From Olsenella sp. An188 (GTDB lineage: Bacteria > Actinomycetota > Coriobacteriia > Coriobacteriales > Atopobiaceae), in the NCBI RefSeq assembly GCF_002160255.1, contig NZ_NFKF01000003.1:1-64000 (forward strand): 64,000 nt of DNA, read 5' to 3'. Each line of letters opens with the position of its first letter. Position 1 is the first letter of the stretch. This document shows, one piece after another, positions 25,488 to 35,503 of this stretch. Under the pieces are notes generated by a model that did not search any database, was not told where the DNA came from, and was given only the letters and a program-made list of their open reading frames with translations. The translations under genes were made by a program, and so were the position numbers.

Positions 25488-26333
25488 ATGGCAGTCCGCA
25501 TCATCACCGACTCAGGCTTCGACGTCCCCGACGCGAGCGACGCGCGCCTCACGGTGCTCCCGCTCAGCATCACCTTTGGCGACACCACCTACGCCGACGG
25601 CGTCGACCTCACTAACGACCGCTTCTTCGAGCTGCTCATCGAGAGCGACGAGCTGCCCAAGACGAGCCAGGCCACCCCGTACGCCTACACGCAGATCTTC
25701 GAGCAGGTCCGCGCGGCGGGCGACGAGGCCGTGGTGATTACGCTCTCCTCGGGCCTCTCCGGGACCTACCAGAGCGCGCTCACCGCTGCCGCCGACTACC
25801 CCGAGGTGCACGTGGTCGACAGCAAGAACGTCACGATCGCCCAGGGCATCCTCGTCCAGTACGCGCTGCGCCTGGTCGACGAGGGCCGCACCGCTGCCGA
25901 GGTTGCCTCGATGGTGGAGTCCGCCCGCGAGCGCCTGGTCCTGCTTGCCCTTCTCGACACACTCGAGTATCTCAAGCGCGGCGGGCGCATCCCCAAGAGC
26001 GTTGGCGCCATCGGTGAGCTGCTCTCCATCAAGCCCGTGGTCGGGGTGCGCGACGGCGAGGTCGTGATGCTGGGCAAGGCCCGCGGCTCCAAGAACGGCC
26101 GCAACCTGCTTCACCAGGAGGTCGAGAAGAATGGCATCGACTTCACGATGCCGGTGCTGATCGGCTACTCGGGCCTCTCCGACAAGCTGCTGCGCAAGTA
26201 CCTCGAGGACAACCGCGCCATCTGGGAGGACAAGGTGGCCGAGGAGGACCTCCCGATCACTTCCGTGGGTGCCACGGTGGGCACGCACGTGGGGCCAAAC
26301 GCCATCGCGCTCGCGTTCTTCCGTAGGGAGTAG
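25488..26333 (+). CDS. DegV-family fatty-acid-binding protein
   Basis: This 281-residue protein opens with the DegV strand-loop R-I-I-T-D-S-G-F-D. It contains T-S-Q-A-T-P and T-L-S-S-G-L-S-G-T-Y-Q-S-A, the residues that bind the fatty-acid carboxylate, and G-G-R-I-P in the C-terminal domain. DegV/FakB proteins present fatty acids to the FakA kinase for phospholipid synthesis. FakA is not in this window. The ribosome binding site is GAAAGGAAAG. Confidence 0.9.
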   Translation: MAVRIITDSGFDVPDASDARLTVLPLSITFGDTTYADGVDLTNDRFFELLIESDELPKTSQATPYAYTQIFEQVRAAGDEAVVITLSSGLSGTYQSALTAAADYPEVHVVDSKNVTIAQGILVQYALRLVDEGRTAAEVASMVESARERLVLLALLDTLEYLKRGGRIPKSVGAIGELLSIKPVVGVRDGEVVMLGKARGSKNGRNLLHQEVEKNGIDFTMPVLIGYSGLSDKLLRKYLEDNRAIWEDKVAEEDLPITSVGATVGTHVGPNAIALAFFRRE

Positions 26334-26353
26334 GTCGCATCGGGCCCCGAGCT

Positions 26354-26605
26354 GTGCAATTTGGTCCTTCGGTCCATGAATCCGCGGGGCCCGAGTGCAG
26401 TTTGGGCCTTCGGTCCATGCGATTTCGCTCCCCAGGACGTAAAATAAAAATAGAAATGAATATAATGCGGCCGCCAACAGGAGAAACTCGCCCTGGAATG
26501 CATATTTTTCAGCGATGCCCGCCGCGGACGCCGGAATCGCATGGACTGAGAGGCCAAATTGCACGCCGACCCCCCCATCTTATGGACCGAAGGGCCAAAT
26601 TGCAC
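26354..26605. repeat. Family A inverted-repeat element, copy 2
   Basis: Forward units at 26354-26378 and 26395-26419, an AT-rich centre of about 120 bp, and reverse units at 26540-26564 and 26581-26605. The units start GTGCA(A/G)TTTGG and end GTCCATG. This fills the space between the convergent degV and tetR genes. Confidence 0.85.
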
Positions 26606-26631
26606 GGATTGCGCACGGGTCGGCGCCTGGG

Positions 26632-27177
26632 CTACAGCACTTCGCGCACGATGAGGTCTATGAGCTGGTCAATCGACATCGGGTCGGGCTCCGAGAGCCA
26701 GGTGCTCACGGCGGCGACGATTCCGGAGAGGTAGAACTCGAGCAGCACGTGGGACTCCTGCTGCGTGAGGCCCTCGGACGGCAGCACGAAGCGCTCGAGC
26801 AGCGGGGCCACCACCTCCTTGAACCGGCGCGAGAACGTGGGGTCACCCTTCTCGCCGATGAGCACCTCGAAGTAGCCGCGGTAGCGCTGGGCGAGCTGCA
26901 GGATGAGGCCCATGTGCTGGGAGAAGTCGAGCCTGTCGCCTTGGAGCAGGCGGTCGTTCACCAGACGGGCGAGGCCTCCTAGGAGGGCGTCCTCGATCTC
27001 CTCGAGGACCTCGTAGACGTCGTGGTAGTAGAGGTAGAAGGTGGCGCGGTTGTAGCCGGCGCGGTCCGTGATCTCGCGCACGGAGATTCTCTCGATCGGC
27101 CGCTCGGCGTAGAGGTTCCAGAACGCCTCGCGGAGGTTTGCGCGCGTCTGCTCGGTGACCTGCGGCTGCTTCTTCAT
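26632..27177 (-). CDS. TetR-family transcriptional regulator
   Basis: This 181-residue regulator has an N-terminal HTH (ISVREITDRAGYNRATFYLYY). The C-terminal ligand domain resembles TetR_C proteins that control exporters. It is divergent from an ABC/FtsX transporter operon. The shared gap carries a perfect palindrome over the promoter region, so repression of that operon by this protein is very likely. The ligand is unknown. Confidence 0.88.
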   Translation of the reverse strand: MKKQPQVTEQTRANLREAFWNLYAERPIERISVREITDRAGYNRATFYLYYHDVYEVLEEIEDALLGGLARLVNDRLLQGDRLDFSQHMGLILQLAQRYRGYFEVLIGEKGDPTFSRRFKEVVAPLLERFVLPSEGLTQQESHVLLEFYLSGIVAAVSTWLSEPDPMSIDQLIDLIVREVL

Positions 27178-27268
27178 GGTTGCCCCCAGATTTGTGGACG
27201 TGCCAAGGAGTGCTCGACAATTGCGGCCCGCGTGTCGAGAGGTTCACGCTCCGTTGACCTGGTGCCAG

Positions 27269-27296
27269 TATACTTCCGGTTAGACAACACGTTGTC
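27269..27296 (+). promoter_or_regulatory. TetR-type operator and -10 element before the ABC exporter
   Basis: TATACT (27269-27274) is a good -10 element. Nine bases on lies a perfect palindrome GACAAC-AC-GTTGTC (27283-27296), immediately upstream of the ATPase ribosome binding site. A half site (CTCGACAATTG) lies near 27215. Confidence 0.65.
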
Positions 27297-27313
27297 GAGT
27301 AATCGGAGCTGTG

Positions 27314-28015
<702 letters not shown>

Positions 28016-28018
28016 CGC

Positions 28019-31000
28019 GTGGTCGGGCGCGGCAACAACCCGAGCGCCTTTGGCAGGGGCATCCTGCGCACGATGCGCGGGAGCCTCAAGCGCTTCGTCG
28101 CGCTCGCCACGATCACGGCGCTCGGCGTCACGATGCTCGTGGGGCTGCGCGCCGCCTGCGTTGACCTGCGCGCCTCCGCAGACGCCTTCTTTGACGAGCA
28201 GAACCTCTTTGACGTGCGGGTGCAGTCCACGCTCGGCCTCACCTCCGAGGACGTGGACGCGCTCGCCGCGCTTCCGGGCGTGGAGGCCGCCGAGGGCGGC
28301 TGGGTCGAGACGGTCTACACCACGGTCGGCTCCGCCTCGGAGAAGGTCGACGTCAAGGCGCTCTCGCCGGACGGGATGAACGAGCCGGCGGTGCTCGAGG
28401 GTCACCTCCCCGAGCGCGACGACCAGATCGCGGTGACCAAGCGCTTCCTGGAGGACTCCGGACTCTACGTGGGCGACACCGTCACCTTCCACGGGGCCGA
28501 CGACGGCACCGACGGCGCCACGGAGGTCTTCGAGCGCAAGGAGTACACGATCATCGCCGTGGTCCTGGACCCGATGGAGATCAACGCGGGCGAGGGCACC
28601 ATGTCCTTCCGCTCGAGCGGCGGCTCGCAGTACTCGTTCTTCGTGCTGCCCGAGTGCGTGAACGACCAGCAGACCTACACGGTGGCCTACCTGAGCGTGG
28701 AGGGCGCGGACGCGCCCCTGTGCTATTCCGCGGAGTACGAGGACATCGTCGACGAGGTGTACCAGGGCGTGGAGGACGCGCGCTCCGAGCGCGAGCGGGC
28801 GCGCGGCGAGGGCCTGCGCGCCGATGCGACGGCAGAGGTGGACGAGGCGGAGGCCGAGGCGCTCTCCGAGCTCGCCGACGCCCAGGCCCAGATTGACGAC
28901 GGCCAGGCCGAGCTCGACAGCGGCCGCGCGGAGCTTTCCGAGCAGGAGAGCCAGGCGCACCGGGAGCTCGCCGAAGCCCAGGCCCAGATTGACGACGGGT
29001 ACGCCCAGCTTGACGCCGCGCAGGCCGAGCTCGACGCGCAGAGCGCGCAGGTCGAGGACGGCCTCGCGCAGATCGCCTCCGGCCTGGGGACCACGGTGGA
29101 CGGCATCCCGGCGGCCCTCTCCTCCACGCACGACACGCTCGTTTCGTCGCGCACGAGCCTGGAGACCACGGCCACGATGATCTCCTCTCTCGCGGGGGAC
29201 GAGTGGCCTGCGGACGCGTGGGCCCAGATCGGCTCCGCTGCCACGCAGGCCGAGCGCGACGCCGCGGCCGCCACGGTGGACTCCTGGCTGTCCGGCTTCG
29301 TCACGGACGGCACCGCCGCCATCGACCAGATAATCGCCCTCGTCGAGTCCCTCCCGGACGCGGAGCGCGGCTGGGAGAGCCTGCCCGAGGACGTTCGCCA
29401 GCAGATCACGGCGATCCTCGACGGCCTGAGCCCGGAGCTTCGCCAGGCCATCCGGGACATCCTCTCCATGGACTCGAGCGCCATCGTCGGTCAGCTCACG
29501 TCGCTCAGGGCCATGCTCTCCCAAATGGGCGGCCTCGGCTCGGGCATGGCACAGGTGGTTGCCGGCGAGGCGCAGCTCGCGGAGGCCCAGAGCGGCTACG
29601 ACGCGCTCGTCGACGCGCGCTCGCAGATCGCCGCGGGGCAGGCTCAGATCGACGCCGGCCGCGCGGAGCTCGACGCGGGTGCCATGGAGCTCTCCAGCCA
29701 GCGCTCGAGCGCGCTCGCCCAGATCGCCGACGGCTGGGCGCAGCTCGAGAGCGGTCAGGACGAGCTCGACGAGGCGCGTGCCACCTACGAGTCCGAGCGC
29801 GCCGACGCGCTCGACCAGATCGCGGACGCGCGGGCAGAGGTGGAGGACATCCCCGACGCCACCTGGTACGTGCAGGACCGCTCGAGCCTCTCGAGCTACG
29901 CCAGCGTCGACTCCGACGCCTCGTCCATCGAGGCCATCGGCACGGTGATACCGGTTGTCTTCTTCGTGGTGGCGGTGCTCATCAGCTTGACCACCATGAC
30001 GCGTATGGTGGAGGAGGAGCGCGGCCTCATCGGCGTCTACAAGGCGCTCGGCTACGGGCGCGGGAAGATCCTCTCCAAGTACGCGCTCTACGCGCTTTCG
30101 GCCTGCCTGGTCGGCGGTCTGGTGGGCAACGTGCTCGGCTTCGTGGTGCTGCCAGCCATCATCTTCACGATCTTCTCGACCATGTACGCGCTGCCCGGCT
30201 TCCTCTACGGCTTTGACGCGCTCTGGGCGCTCGGCGCCACGGCCCTCTTCGCCCTGGGCATCGTGGGTGCCACGCTCGTCACCTGCTGGCGCGAGCTGCG
30301 CGAGTCCCCGGCAGAGCTCATGCTGCCCAAGGCCCCCAAGGCCGGCTCGCGCATCTTCCTCGAGCACGTTGGCCCCGTGTGGCGTCGGCTCAGCTTCCTG
30401 AACAAGGTCACGGCGCGCAACCTCCTGCGCTACAAGCGCCGCTTCCTCATGACGACGTTTGGCATCGCGGGCTGCGTGGCGCTGCTCGTCACGGGCTTTG
30501 GCATCCGCGACACCGTGCTCTCGCTCTCGCCTCGCCAGTACGGCGACGAGGGCGTCATGCGCTACGACCTCATGGCGGTGACGACGTCCGACGACCTCGC
30601 CGTCGTGACCGACGACCTCCTCTCCGGCGACGAGGTCGGCGACCTCGCGCGGATTTACGTGGACAGCGTGACCGTCACGTGGGGCGACACCAAGGAGAGC
30701 GCCCAGCTCTACGTGGTGCCCGACGGCGTTGACCTCCCCGCGTACGTGAGCCTGCGCGACGCCGCGGGCAACGAGATCGACCTCGGCTCCACGGGCGTCG
30801 TGGCGACCAAGGCCCTCGAGCAGGTCATGGGCCTCGCTGAGGGCGACGAGATCAGCCTGCAGGACTCCACGCTCGCCACGGGCAGCGCGCAGGTCGGCGC
30901 GGTGGGGGTGAGCTACCTCGGCGACGCCGTCTACATGAGCGAGAGCGCCTACGAGGAGGCGTTTGGGACGTCGCTCGAGCCCAACGCGCTTCTCGCCCAC

Positions 31001-31522
31001 CTGACGGGCTCGGCGGACGAGCAGATCTCGTATGCCGAGGGGCTCACCGAGGACGGCCGCCTGCTGTCCGTCTCGGCAACGCAGAAGCTCGTGAACGACT
31101 TCTCGAGCGCGTTCACGCTCATCAACACCGTGGTCTACGTGGTCATCGTGCTGGCGGCGGCGCTCTCCTTCACGGTGGTGTTCACGCTCTCCAACACCAA
31201 CATCTCCGAGCGCGAGCGCGAGCTCGCCACAATCAAGGTCCTCGGCTTCAAGCGCGCCGAGGTGCACCGTTACATCAACAAGGAGACGCTCATCCTCACG
31301 GCGATCGGCGTGGTGGCGGGCCTGCCGCTCGGCTACGCGCTCGCGCGCAGCCTCACGTGGATCCTGCGGATGCCGTCGCTGTACTTCGACGTCGTGGTGG
31401 ACCCGCTCACGTACGTGATCTCGGCGGCGCTCGCCTTTGTGTTCACGGTGCTCGTGAACCTCATGACCAACCGCTCGCTCGACCGGATCGACATGGTTGG
31501 CGCCCTCAAGTCCGCGGAGTGA
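28019..31522 (+). CDS. FtsX-like permease with large coiled-coil extracytoplasmic domain
   Basis: This 1167-residue protein starts at GTG. A membrane helix near residues 25-45 is followed by a MacB-like periplasmic domain, then about 350 residues of heptad-like repeats (AQIDDGQAELDSGRAELSEQ and similar; 270-345 and 510-620). The first FtsX membrane block (about 635-760: IPVVFFVVAVLISLTTMTRMVEEERG, YKALGYGR) follows. A second extracytoplasmic domain and a second FtsX block (about 1040-1160, NISERERELATIKVLGFK) end the protein. The coiled coil could reach through the cell wall. Function with the upstream ATPase is probably efflux or envelope-protein release; the substrate is unknown. Confidence 0.88.
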   Translation: MVGRGNNPSAFGRGILRTMRGSLKRFVALATITALGVTMLVGLRAACVDLRASADAFFDEQNLFDVRVQSTLGLTSEDVDALAALPGVEAAEGGWVETVYTTVGSASEKVDVKALSPDGMNEPAVLEGHLPERDDQIAVTKRFLEDSGLYVGDTVTFHGADDGTDGATEVFERKEYTIIAVVLDPMEINAGEGTMSFRSSGGSQYSFFVLPECVNDQQTYTVAYLSVEGADAPLCYSAEYEDIVDEVYQGVEDARSERERARGEGLRADATAEVDEAEAEALSELADAQAQIDDGQAELDSGRAELSEQESQAHRELAEAQAQIDDGYAQLDAAQAELDAQSAQVEDGLAQIASGLGTTVDGIPAALSSTHDTLVSSRTSLETTATMISSLAGDEWPADAWAQIGSAATQAERDAAAATVDSWLSGFVTDGTAAIDQIIALVESLPDAERGWESLPEDVRQQITAILDGLSPELRQAIRDILSMDSSAIVGQLTSLRAMLSQMGGLGSGMAQVVAGEAQLAEAQSGYDALVDARSQIAAGQAQIDAGRAELDAGAMELSSQRSSALAQIADGWAQLESGQDELDEARATYESERADALDQIADARAEVEDIPDATWYVQDRSSLSSYASVDSDASSIEAIGTVIPVVFFVVAVLISLTTMTRMVEEERGLIGVYKALGYGRGKILSKYALYALSACLVGGLVGNVLGFVVLPAIIFTIFSTMYALPGFLYGFDALWALGATALFALGIVGATLVTCWRELRESPAELMLPKAPKAGSRIFLEHVGPVWRRLSFLNKVTARNLLRYKRRFLMTTFGIAGCVALLVTGFGIRDTVLSLSPRQYGDEGVMRYDLMAVTTSDDLAVVTDDLLSGDEVGDLARIYVDSVTVTWGDTKESAQLYVVPDGVDLPAYVSLRDAAGNEIDLGSTGVVATKALEQVMGLAEGDEISLQDSTLATGSAQVGAVGVSYLGDAVYMSESAYEEAFGTSLEPNALLAHLTGSADEQISYAEGLTEDGRLLSVSATQKLVNDFSSAFTLINTVVYVVIVLAAALSFTVVFTLSNTNISERERELATIKVLGFKRAEVHRYINKETLILTAIGVVAGLPLGYALARSLTWILRMPSLYFDVVVDPLTYVISAALAFVFTVLVNLMTNRSLDRIDMVGALKSAE

Positions 31523-31551
31523 CGTGACGAGTAGGGCAGGGTAGATTGTCG

Positions 31552-32325
31552 CTAGGCCCCGCGCTGGGCGAGAAACGCCCGCGTGCGGGCCTCGCGCGGG
31601 TGGTCGATGACCTGCTCGGCGCTGCCCTGCTCCACGATGACGCCACCGTCCATGAAGATCACGCGGTCGGCCACCTCGCGGGCGAAGGCCATCTCGTGGG
31701 TGACCACGACCATCGTCATGCTCTCGGCGGCGAGCTCCTTGATGACGCGCAGCACCTCGGCGGTGAGCTCGGGGTCGAGCGCGCTCGTGGGCTCGTCGAA
31801 GTAGAGGATCTGCGGGTGCATGGCCAGGGCGCGCGCGATGCTCGCCCGCTGCTGCTGGCCGCCCGAGAGCTGGCAGGGCACCTTGTCCTCGCAGCCGGCG
31901 AGCCCCATCTTGGCGAGAAGAGCCCGGGCCTCGGCCTCGGCCTCCTCGCGGGGGCGCCCCTGCACGCAGACCGGCGCGTCCATCACGTTGCGCAGCACCG
32001 AGAAGTGCGGGAACAGGTTGTAGCTCTGGAACACCAGGCCAAAGCGGGAGCGGGCCGCGGCGAGCGCGTTTTTGTCGCCGTACGCGCCGCCTGAGGCCAC
32101 GGGGAGCTCGCCGTAGGAGAGGCTTCCGTCGTCCAGGCGCTCGAGCAGGGTGAGGCAGCGCAGCAGCGTGGACTTGCCGCCCCCGGAGGGGCCGATGATC
32201 GCGACGACCTCGCCGGGGCTGACGGAAAGCGAGATGTCGCGCAGGACCTCGGCCTCGCCGAAGCTCTTGCGCGCGTGCTCGAGCGAGACGACGGGGCGTG
32301 CCGCGTTCTTCTCGACGTCAGTCAT
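31552..32325 (-). CDS. Polar amino-acid ABC transporter ATPase
   Basis: This 257-residue ATPase of the GlnQ/HisP type has Walker [10 protein letters not shown], signature L-S-G-G-Q-Q-Q-R, Walker [14 protein letters not shown] and the H-loop V-V-V-T-H-E-M. Its start overlaps the permease stop by 8 bases. It is the third gene of an operon read as binding protein, permease, ATPase. Confidence 0.93.
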   Translation of the reverse strand: MTDVEKNAARPVVSLEHARKSFGEAEVLRDISLSVSPGEVVAIIGPSGGGKSTLLRCLTLLERLDDGSLSYGELPVASGGAYGDKNALAAARSRFGLVFQSYNLFPHFSVLRNVMDAPVCVQGRPREEAEAEARALLAKMGLAGCEDKVPCQLSGGQQQRASIARALAMHPQILYFDEPTSALDPELTAEVLRVIKELAAESMTMVVVTHEMAFAREVADRVIFMDGGVIVEQGSAEQVIDHPREARTRAFLAQRGA

Positions 32326-32971
32326 GGTAGTAGCTCAGCTTTCTCTCGATGCGGCCGGCAAGGGCGTCAATGAGCAGGTTGAAGACCCAGTAGAACGCCG
32401 CGGCGATGGCGAACGGCACCATGGAGACCTGGCTCGCCACGAGCTGCTTGGCCACCGTGAACATCTCGATGACGCCGATGGAGAACGCGAGCGAGGTGTC
32501 CTTGACGAGCGTGATGACCTCGTTGGTCATGGCGGGCATGATGCGCTTGACCACCTGCGGCAGCACGATGCGCACGAAGGTCTGGGTGCGCGAGTAGCCG
32601 AGGACCTCGGCCGCCTCGTGCTGGCCGCGCGGGATGGACTGGATGCCGGAGCGGTAGATCTCGGCGAAGTAGGCCGCGTAGTTGACCACGAACGCCACGA
32701 TCGTGGCGTACCACTTGGAGTCCGTGGTGAGGCGGATGCCAAACACGTAGAACGGGACAAAGTAGATCGCAAACATCTGCAGCATGAGCGGGGTGCCGCG
32801 CATGATGGAGATGTAGAACCGGGCGAGAAGGGCCAGCGGCTTGAAGCTGCTCATGCGCGCAAAGGCGACGAGCATCCCGAGCGGCAGCGACCCCACGAGC
32901 GTGAGGGCGAAGATCTGCAGGCTGACGAGGAACCCCTCGGCGAGCATCCCGGTCATGGTGAGTATGTCCAC
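32318..32971 (-). CDS. Polar amino-acid ABC transporter permease
   Basis: This 217-residue HisM/GlnP-type permease has about five helices. The EAA loop is [21 protein letters not shown], and [14 protein letters not shown] is typical of this family. I chose the GTG at 32971 because AAAGGA precedes it and the upstream bases form a hairpin instead of coding. As only one permease is present it should work as a homodimer. Confidence 0.9.
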   Translation of the reverse strand: MDILTMTGMLAEGFLVSLQIFALTLVGSLPLGMLVAFARMSSFKPLALLARFYISIMRGTPLMLQMFAIYFVPFYVFGIRLTTDSKWYATIVAFVVNYAAYFAEIYRSGIQSIPRGQHEAAEVLGYSRTQTFVRIVLPQVVKRIMPAMTNEVITLVKDTSLAFSIGVIEMFTVAKQLVASQVSMVPFAIAAAFYWVFNLLIDALAGRIERKLSYYHD

Positions 32972-32990
32972 GCTGGTCCTTTCAGGGAGG

Positions 32991-33021
32991 TGGGCCAAAG
33001 GGGACGGACCCCTTTGGCCCA
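32991..33021 (-). other. Intercistronic hairpin between binding protein and permease genes
   Basis: A perfect 13-bp stem (TGGGCCAAAGGGG with its complement, loop ACGGA) starts 26 bases after the binding-protein stop. It has no T tract. Such stems are known to protect the upstream mRNA and give more binding protein than permease. Confidence 0.7.
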
Positions 33022-33046
33022 CTGGGAGGAACGGGGAGGGAGGAGT

Positions 33047-33916
33047 CTACTCGAGGCACCAGTTCTCGTAGGAGATCCCCTGGTCGGCGTACTTCTCGCA
33101 GAGCTGCTCGACGAAGCCGTCCTCGTCCATGGCGCGCAGCGTGTCGCTCACGGTGCTCGCGGTGGCGTCGTCGCCGAGCTTGAAGCCCACGGCGTAGTGC
33201 TCCTCGGAGAGGGGCTCGTCGAGCTGGACGTAGGCGTCCGGGTTGGCGGCGAGCTGGTAGGCGGCGATGGACAGGTCGCAGGCCACCGCGTCGACGGCGC
33301 CGGACTCGAGCTGCATGAAGGCGGTGTTGTAGTCGCCGATGGTCTCGAGGCTGGCGAAGGTGGCGGCGAGGTCGGCCTGCGTGGCCTCCTCGCCGGCGAG
33401 CACGTTGTAGGCGGCGGAGTCGACCTGGGTGATCACGGCCTTGCCGGAGAGGTCGCCAAAGCCCGAGATGCCGGAGTCGGCGCGCACGACGACGACCTGG
33501 GCGTTGAGCATGTAGGGGTCGGAGAAGGTGTAGTCCTCCTCGCGCCCCTCCATGGTGAAGCCGTTCCAGATGCAGTTGATGGCGCCGCTGTCGAGCAGGG
33601 TGTCCTTGGCGTCCCAGTCCACGGGCTCGAACTGGACCTCCCAGCCGTTGCGGGAGGCCACCTCGGCGGCGAGCTCGAGGTCGAAGCCGGTGTACTCGCC
33701 GTCGTCGCCCACGTAGCCGTAGGGCGGGTAGGCGGAGTCAAAGCCCACGATGAGGGTGCCGGTGTCGACGGCGCCGGTCCCGGCCTCGGCGGAGGGGTCC
33801 GCGGAGTCGGCGGGGGCGTCGGAGGAGGGGGTGCCACCGCAGCCGACGAGCGTGCCGGCGGCGAGCAGCCATGCGGAGGCGAGCGAGGAGAGGACGAACG
33901 ACCTTCTGGTGATCAT
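33047..33916 (-). CDS. Amino-acid ABC transporter substrate-binding lipoprotein
   Basis: This 289-residue protein has a Tat-like signal (T-R-R-S-F-V-L-S) ending in a lipobox L-V-G-C, so it is probably a Tat-exported lipoprotein. The mature part is a class F solute-binding protein (LIVGFDSAYPPYGYVGDDGEYTGFD near the N-terminus, GAINCIWNGFTMEGREEDY, and a later DGFVEQLCEKY). The binding of a polar amino acid is inferred from the family. ATG at 33916 follows GGAAGG. Confidence 0.9.
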   Translation of the reverse strand: MITRRSFVLSSLASAWLLAAGTLVGCGGTPSSDAPADSADPSAEAGTGAVDTGTLIVGFDSAYPPYGYVGDDGEYTGFDLELAAEVASRNGWEVQFEPVDWDAKDTLLDSGAINCIWNGFTMEGREEDYTFSDPYMLNAQVVVVRADSGISGFGDLSGKAVITQVDSAAYNVLAGEEATQADLAATFASLETIGDYNTAFMQLESGAVDAVACDLSIAAYQLAANPDAYVQLDEPLSEEHYAVGFKLGDDATASTVSDTLRAMDEDGFVEQLCEKYADQGISYENWCLE

Positions 33917-33962
33917 GGGGCTTCCTTCCACGAGGTTCTTCTCGGCTAGGTGCTTTACTTTG

Positions 33963-33992
33963 CTAAAGCGTAGGGAGGAATATACGCTTTAG
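33963..33992. promoter_or_regulatory. Perfect inverted repeat upstream of the amino-acid ABC operon
   Basis: CTAAAGCGTA and TACGCTTTAG are 10-bp arms separated by 10 bases, centred about 60 bases upstream of the binding-protein start. A partial third copy (CTTTACTTTGCTAAAG) lies next to it. This looks like an operator for an unlinked regulator. Confidence 0.6.
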
Positions 33993-34052
33993 TTGGGTGG
34001 AGTGCAAGGCGCCGGCAAGGTGGTTTTCAGGCTGGAAACACGACGGCTGTGG

Positions 34053-34058
34053 TATGAT
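34053..34058 (+). promoter_or_regulatory. -10 element of the mntP transcript
   Basis: TATGAT lies 10-13 bases before the riboswitch aptamer; no clear -35 element is seen, though TG bases occur just upstream. Confidence 0.5.
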
Positions 34059-34067
34059 GCGGCTCCA

Positions 34068-34189
34068 CGAGGGAGTAGTGGCACGCCTGGTGCGTGCGGC
34101 GCGTCAACATGCTGGCCTTTGGCCTGGCGTGCCTTAATCAACGAGACTCGCGGCAAGGGAGGTAGAGGGCCCTTGCCGCGAGTTTTTTG
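34068..34189 (+). ncRNA. yybP-ykoY manganese riboswitch with terminator
   Basis: The conserved GGGAGTAG and the paired internal loop CGTCAACATGCTGG, separated by a GC stem, match the yybP-ykoY aptamer that binds Mn2+. The expression platform is a strong terminator (13-bp stem 34146-34159 with 34170-34183, followed by six Ts), 40 bases before the mntP start. On Mn2+ binding, this class stabilises a form that prevents the terminator and turns on exporters such as MntP. Confidence 0.88.
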
Positions 34190-34229
34190 TTTGACGGAGC
34201 CGGGTTCGCCCGGCGGGAGAGGGGACAAC

Positions 34230-34808
34230 ATGGGAATCGTCGAGCTGCTGCTGGTGGCCGTGGGCGTCTCGATGGACGCGTTTGCCGTCTCGATCTGCCG
34301 GGGGCTGGGGATGCGAAGGCTCAACCTGCGCACCGCGGCGGTGCTCGCGCTCTTCTTTGGCGGCTTCCAGGCGCTCATGCCGCTCATCGGGTGGGCGCTG
34401 GGCAGCCAGTTCATGGGTGTCATCGCGCCCGTTGACCACTGGGTCGCGTTTGTGCTGCTGACGTTCATAGGCGGCAAGATGCTCTGGGAGGCGGCGCACG
34501 AGGGGGAGGACGACTGTGGCTGCAAGGACACGAGCCGCATCGACCTGCGCGAGTTTCTCGTGCTTGCCGTGGCGACCTCGATCGACGCGCTCGCGGTCGG
34601 CATCTCGTTTGCCGCGCTCGCGGTTGACATCGTGCCCGCGGTGAGCCTGATCGGGCTCACGACCTTTGCCTTCTCGTTCGGGGGCGTGGCGGTGGGCCAC
34701 TTCTTCGGCGCGCGCTACGAGCGTCCGGCGAGCGTCGTGGGCGGCGTGGTGCTCGTGCTGATCGGCGTCAAGATCTTGCTCGAGCACCTGGGCGTGCTCG
34801 CGATCTAG
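34230..34808 (+). CDS. mntP: Manganese efflux pump MntP
   Basis: This 192-residue membrane protein has six helices in two repeated halves. Each half carries the Asp in a helix start: V-S-M-D-A-F-A-V-S-I-C-R-G and T-S-I-D-A-L-A-V-G-I-S-F. It exports Mn2+. ATG at 34230 follows GGGAGAGGGG. The riboswitch upstream fits exactly. Length is normal. Confidence 0.95.
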   Translation: MGIVELLLVAVGVSMDAFAVSICRGLGMRRLNLRTAAVLALFFGGFQALMPLIGWALGSQFMGVIAPVDHWVAFVLLTFIGGKMLWEAAHEGEDDCGCKDTSRIDLREFLVLAVATSIDALAVGISFAALAVDIVPAVSLIGLTTFAFSFGGVAVGHFFGARYERPASVVGGVVLVLIGVKILLEHLGVLAI

Positions 34809-34837
34809 CGGTACCTGCGCTTGGCGGCCGTTACGCG

Positions 34838-35425
34838 TTACAGACAGGCCTCGGCGATACGACGGCGAAGCTCGTCGATGCCCTGGCCGGTCTCCGATGA
34901 CGTGACGACGACCTGCTCGCGGTCGATGCCGAGCTGACGCGCGATGGTCGCGGCCTGCTGCGTCTGCTTCGAGCGGCCGAGCTTGTCCGCCTTGGTGAGC
35001 GCCACCACGAAGGGGAGCTCGCTCTCGCGCAGGAAGCCCACCATCTCGTGGTCGAGCTTCTGGGCGTCGTGGCGGATGTCCACGAGCGCGATCACGAGGT
35101 TGAAGCTGCGCTCCTGGGCAAAGTAGCCGGAGATGAGGTCGGCCCAGCGCTGCTTCTCCCTCTGCGAGACCTTGGCGAACCCGTATCCGGGCAGGTCGAC
35201 GAAGCGGATGCCGTCGACGTCAAAGAAGTTGATGTTTGCGGTCTTGCCCGGGGTGCTCGAGACCTTGACGAGCCCCTTGCGGTTGAAGAGCTTGTTGAGC
35301 AGCGAGGACTTGCCCACGTTCGAGCGCCCCGCCACAGCTACCTCGGGCGTGGTGGAGGCGGGGAGCTGGGCCACGGTACCGTACGAGGCCTCGAAGCGCG
35401 CGGTCTGGTAGTTGATGGTGGCCAT
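34838..35425 (-). CDS. engB: Ribosome biogenesis GTPase EngB/YsxC
   Basis: This 195-residue GTPase has the G1 loop G-R-S-N-V-G-K-S-S, G3 D-L-P-G-Y-G-F-A and G4 T-K-A-D-K-L. It assists assembly of the large ribosomal subunit. The ATG at 35425 follows GAAAGGA; the frame is open further upstream but that region belongs to the family A repeat side and is not conserved in the family. Confidence 0.94.
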   Translation of the reverse strand: MATINYQTARFEASYGTVAQLPASTTPEVAVAGRSNVGKSSLLNKLFNRKGLVKVSSTPGKTANINFFDVDGIRFVDLPGYGFAKVSQREKQRWADLISGYFAQERSFNLVIALVDIRHDAQKLDHEMVGFLRESELPFVVALTKADKLGRSKQTQQAATIARQLGIDREQVVVTSSETGQGIDELRRRIAEACL

Positions 35426-35503
35426 AGCAGTCCTTTCGGTGGTTGCGTTGAGCAAGTATTGTACGTGATGGCCCGCGAGGGCCGGGCGCGGCGTCGGCAT
35501 TGT

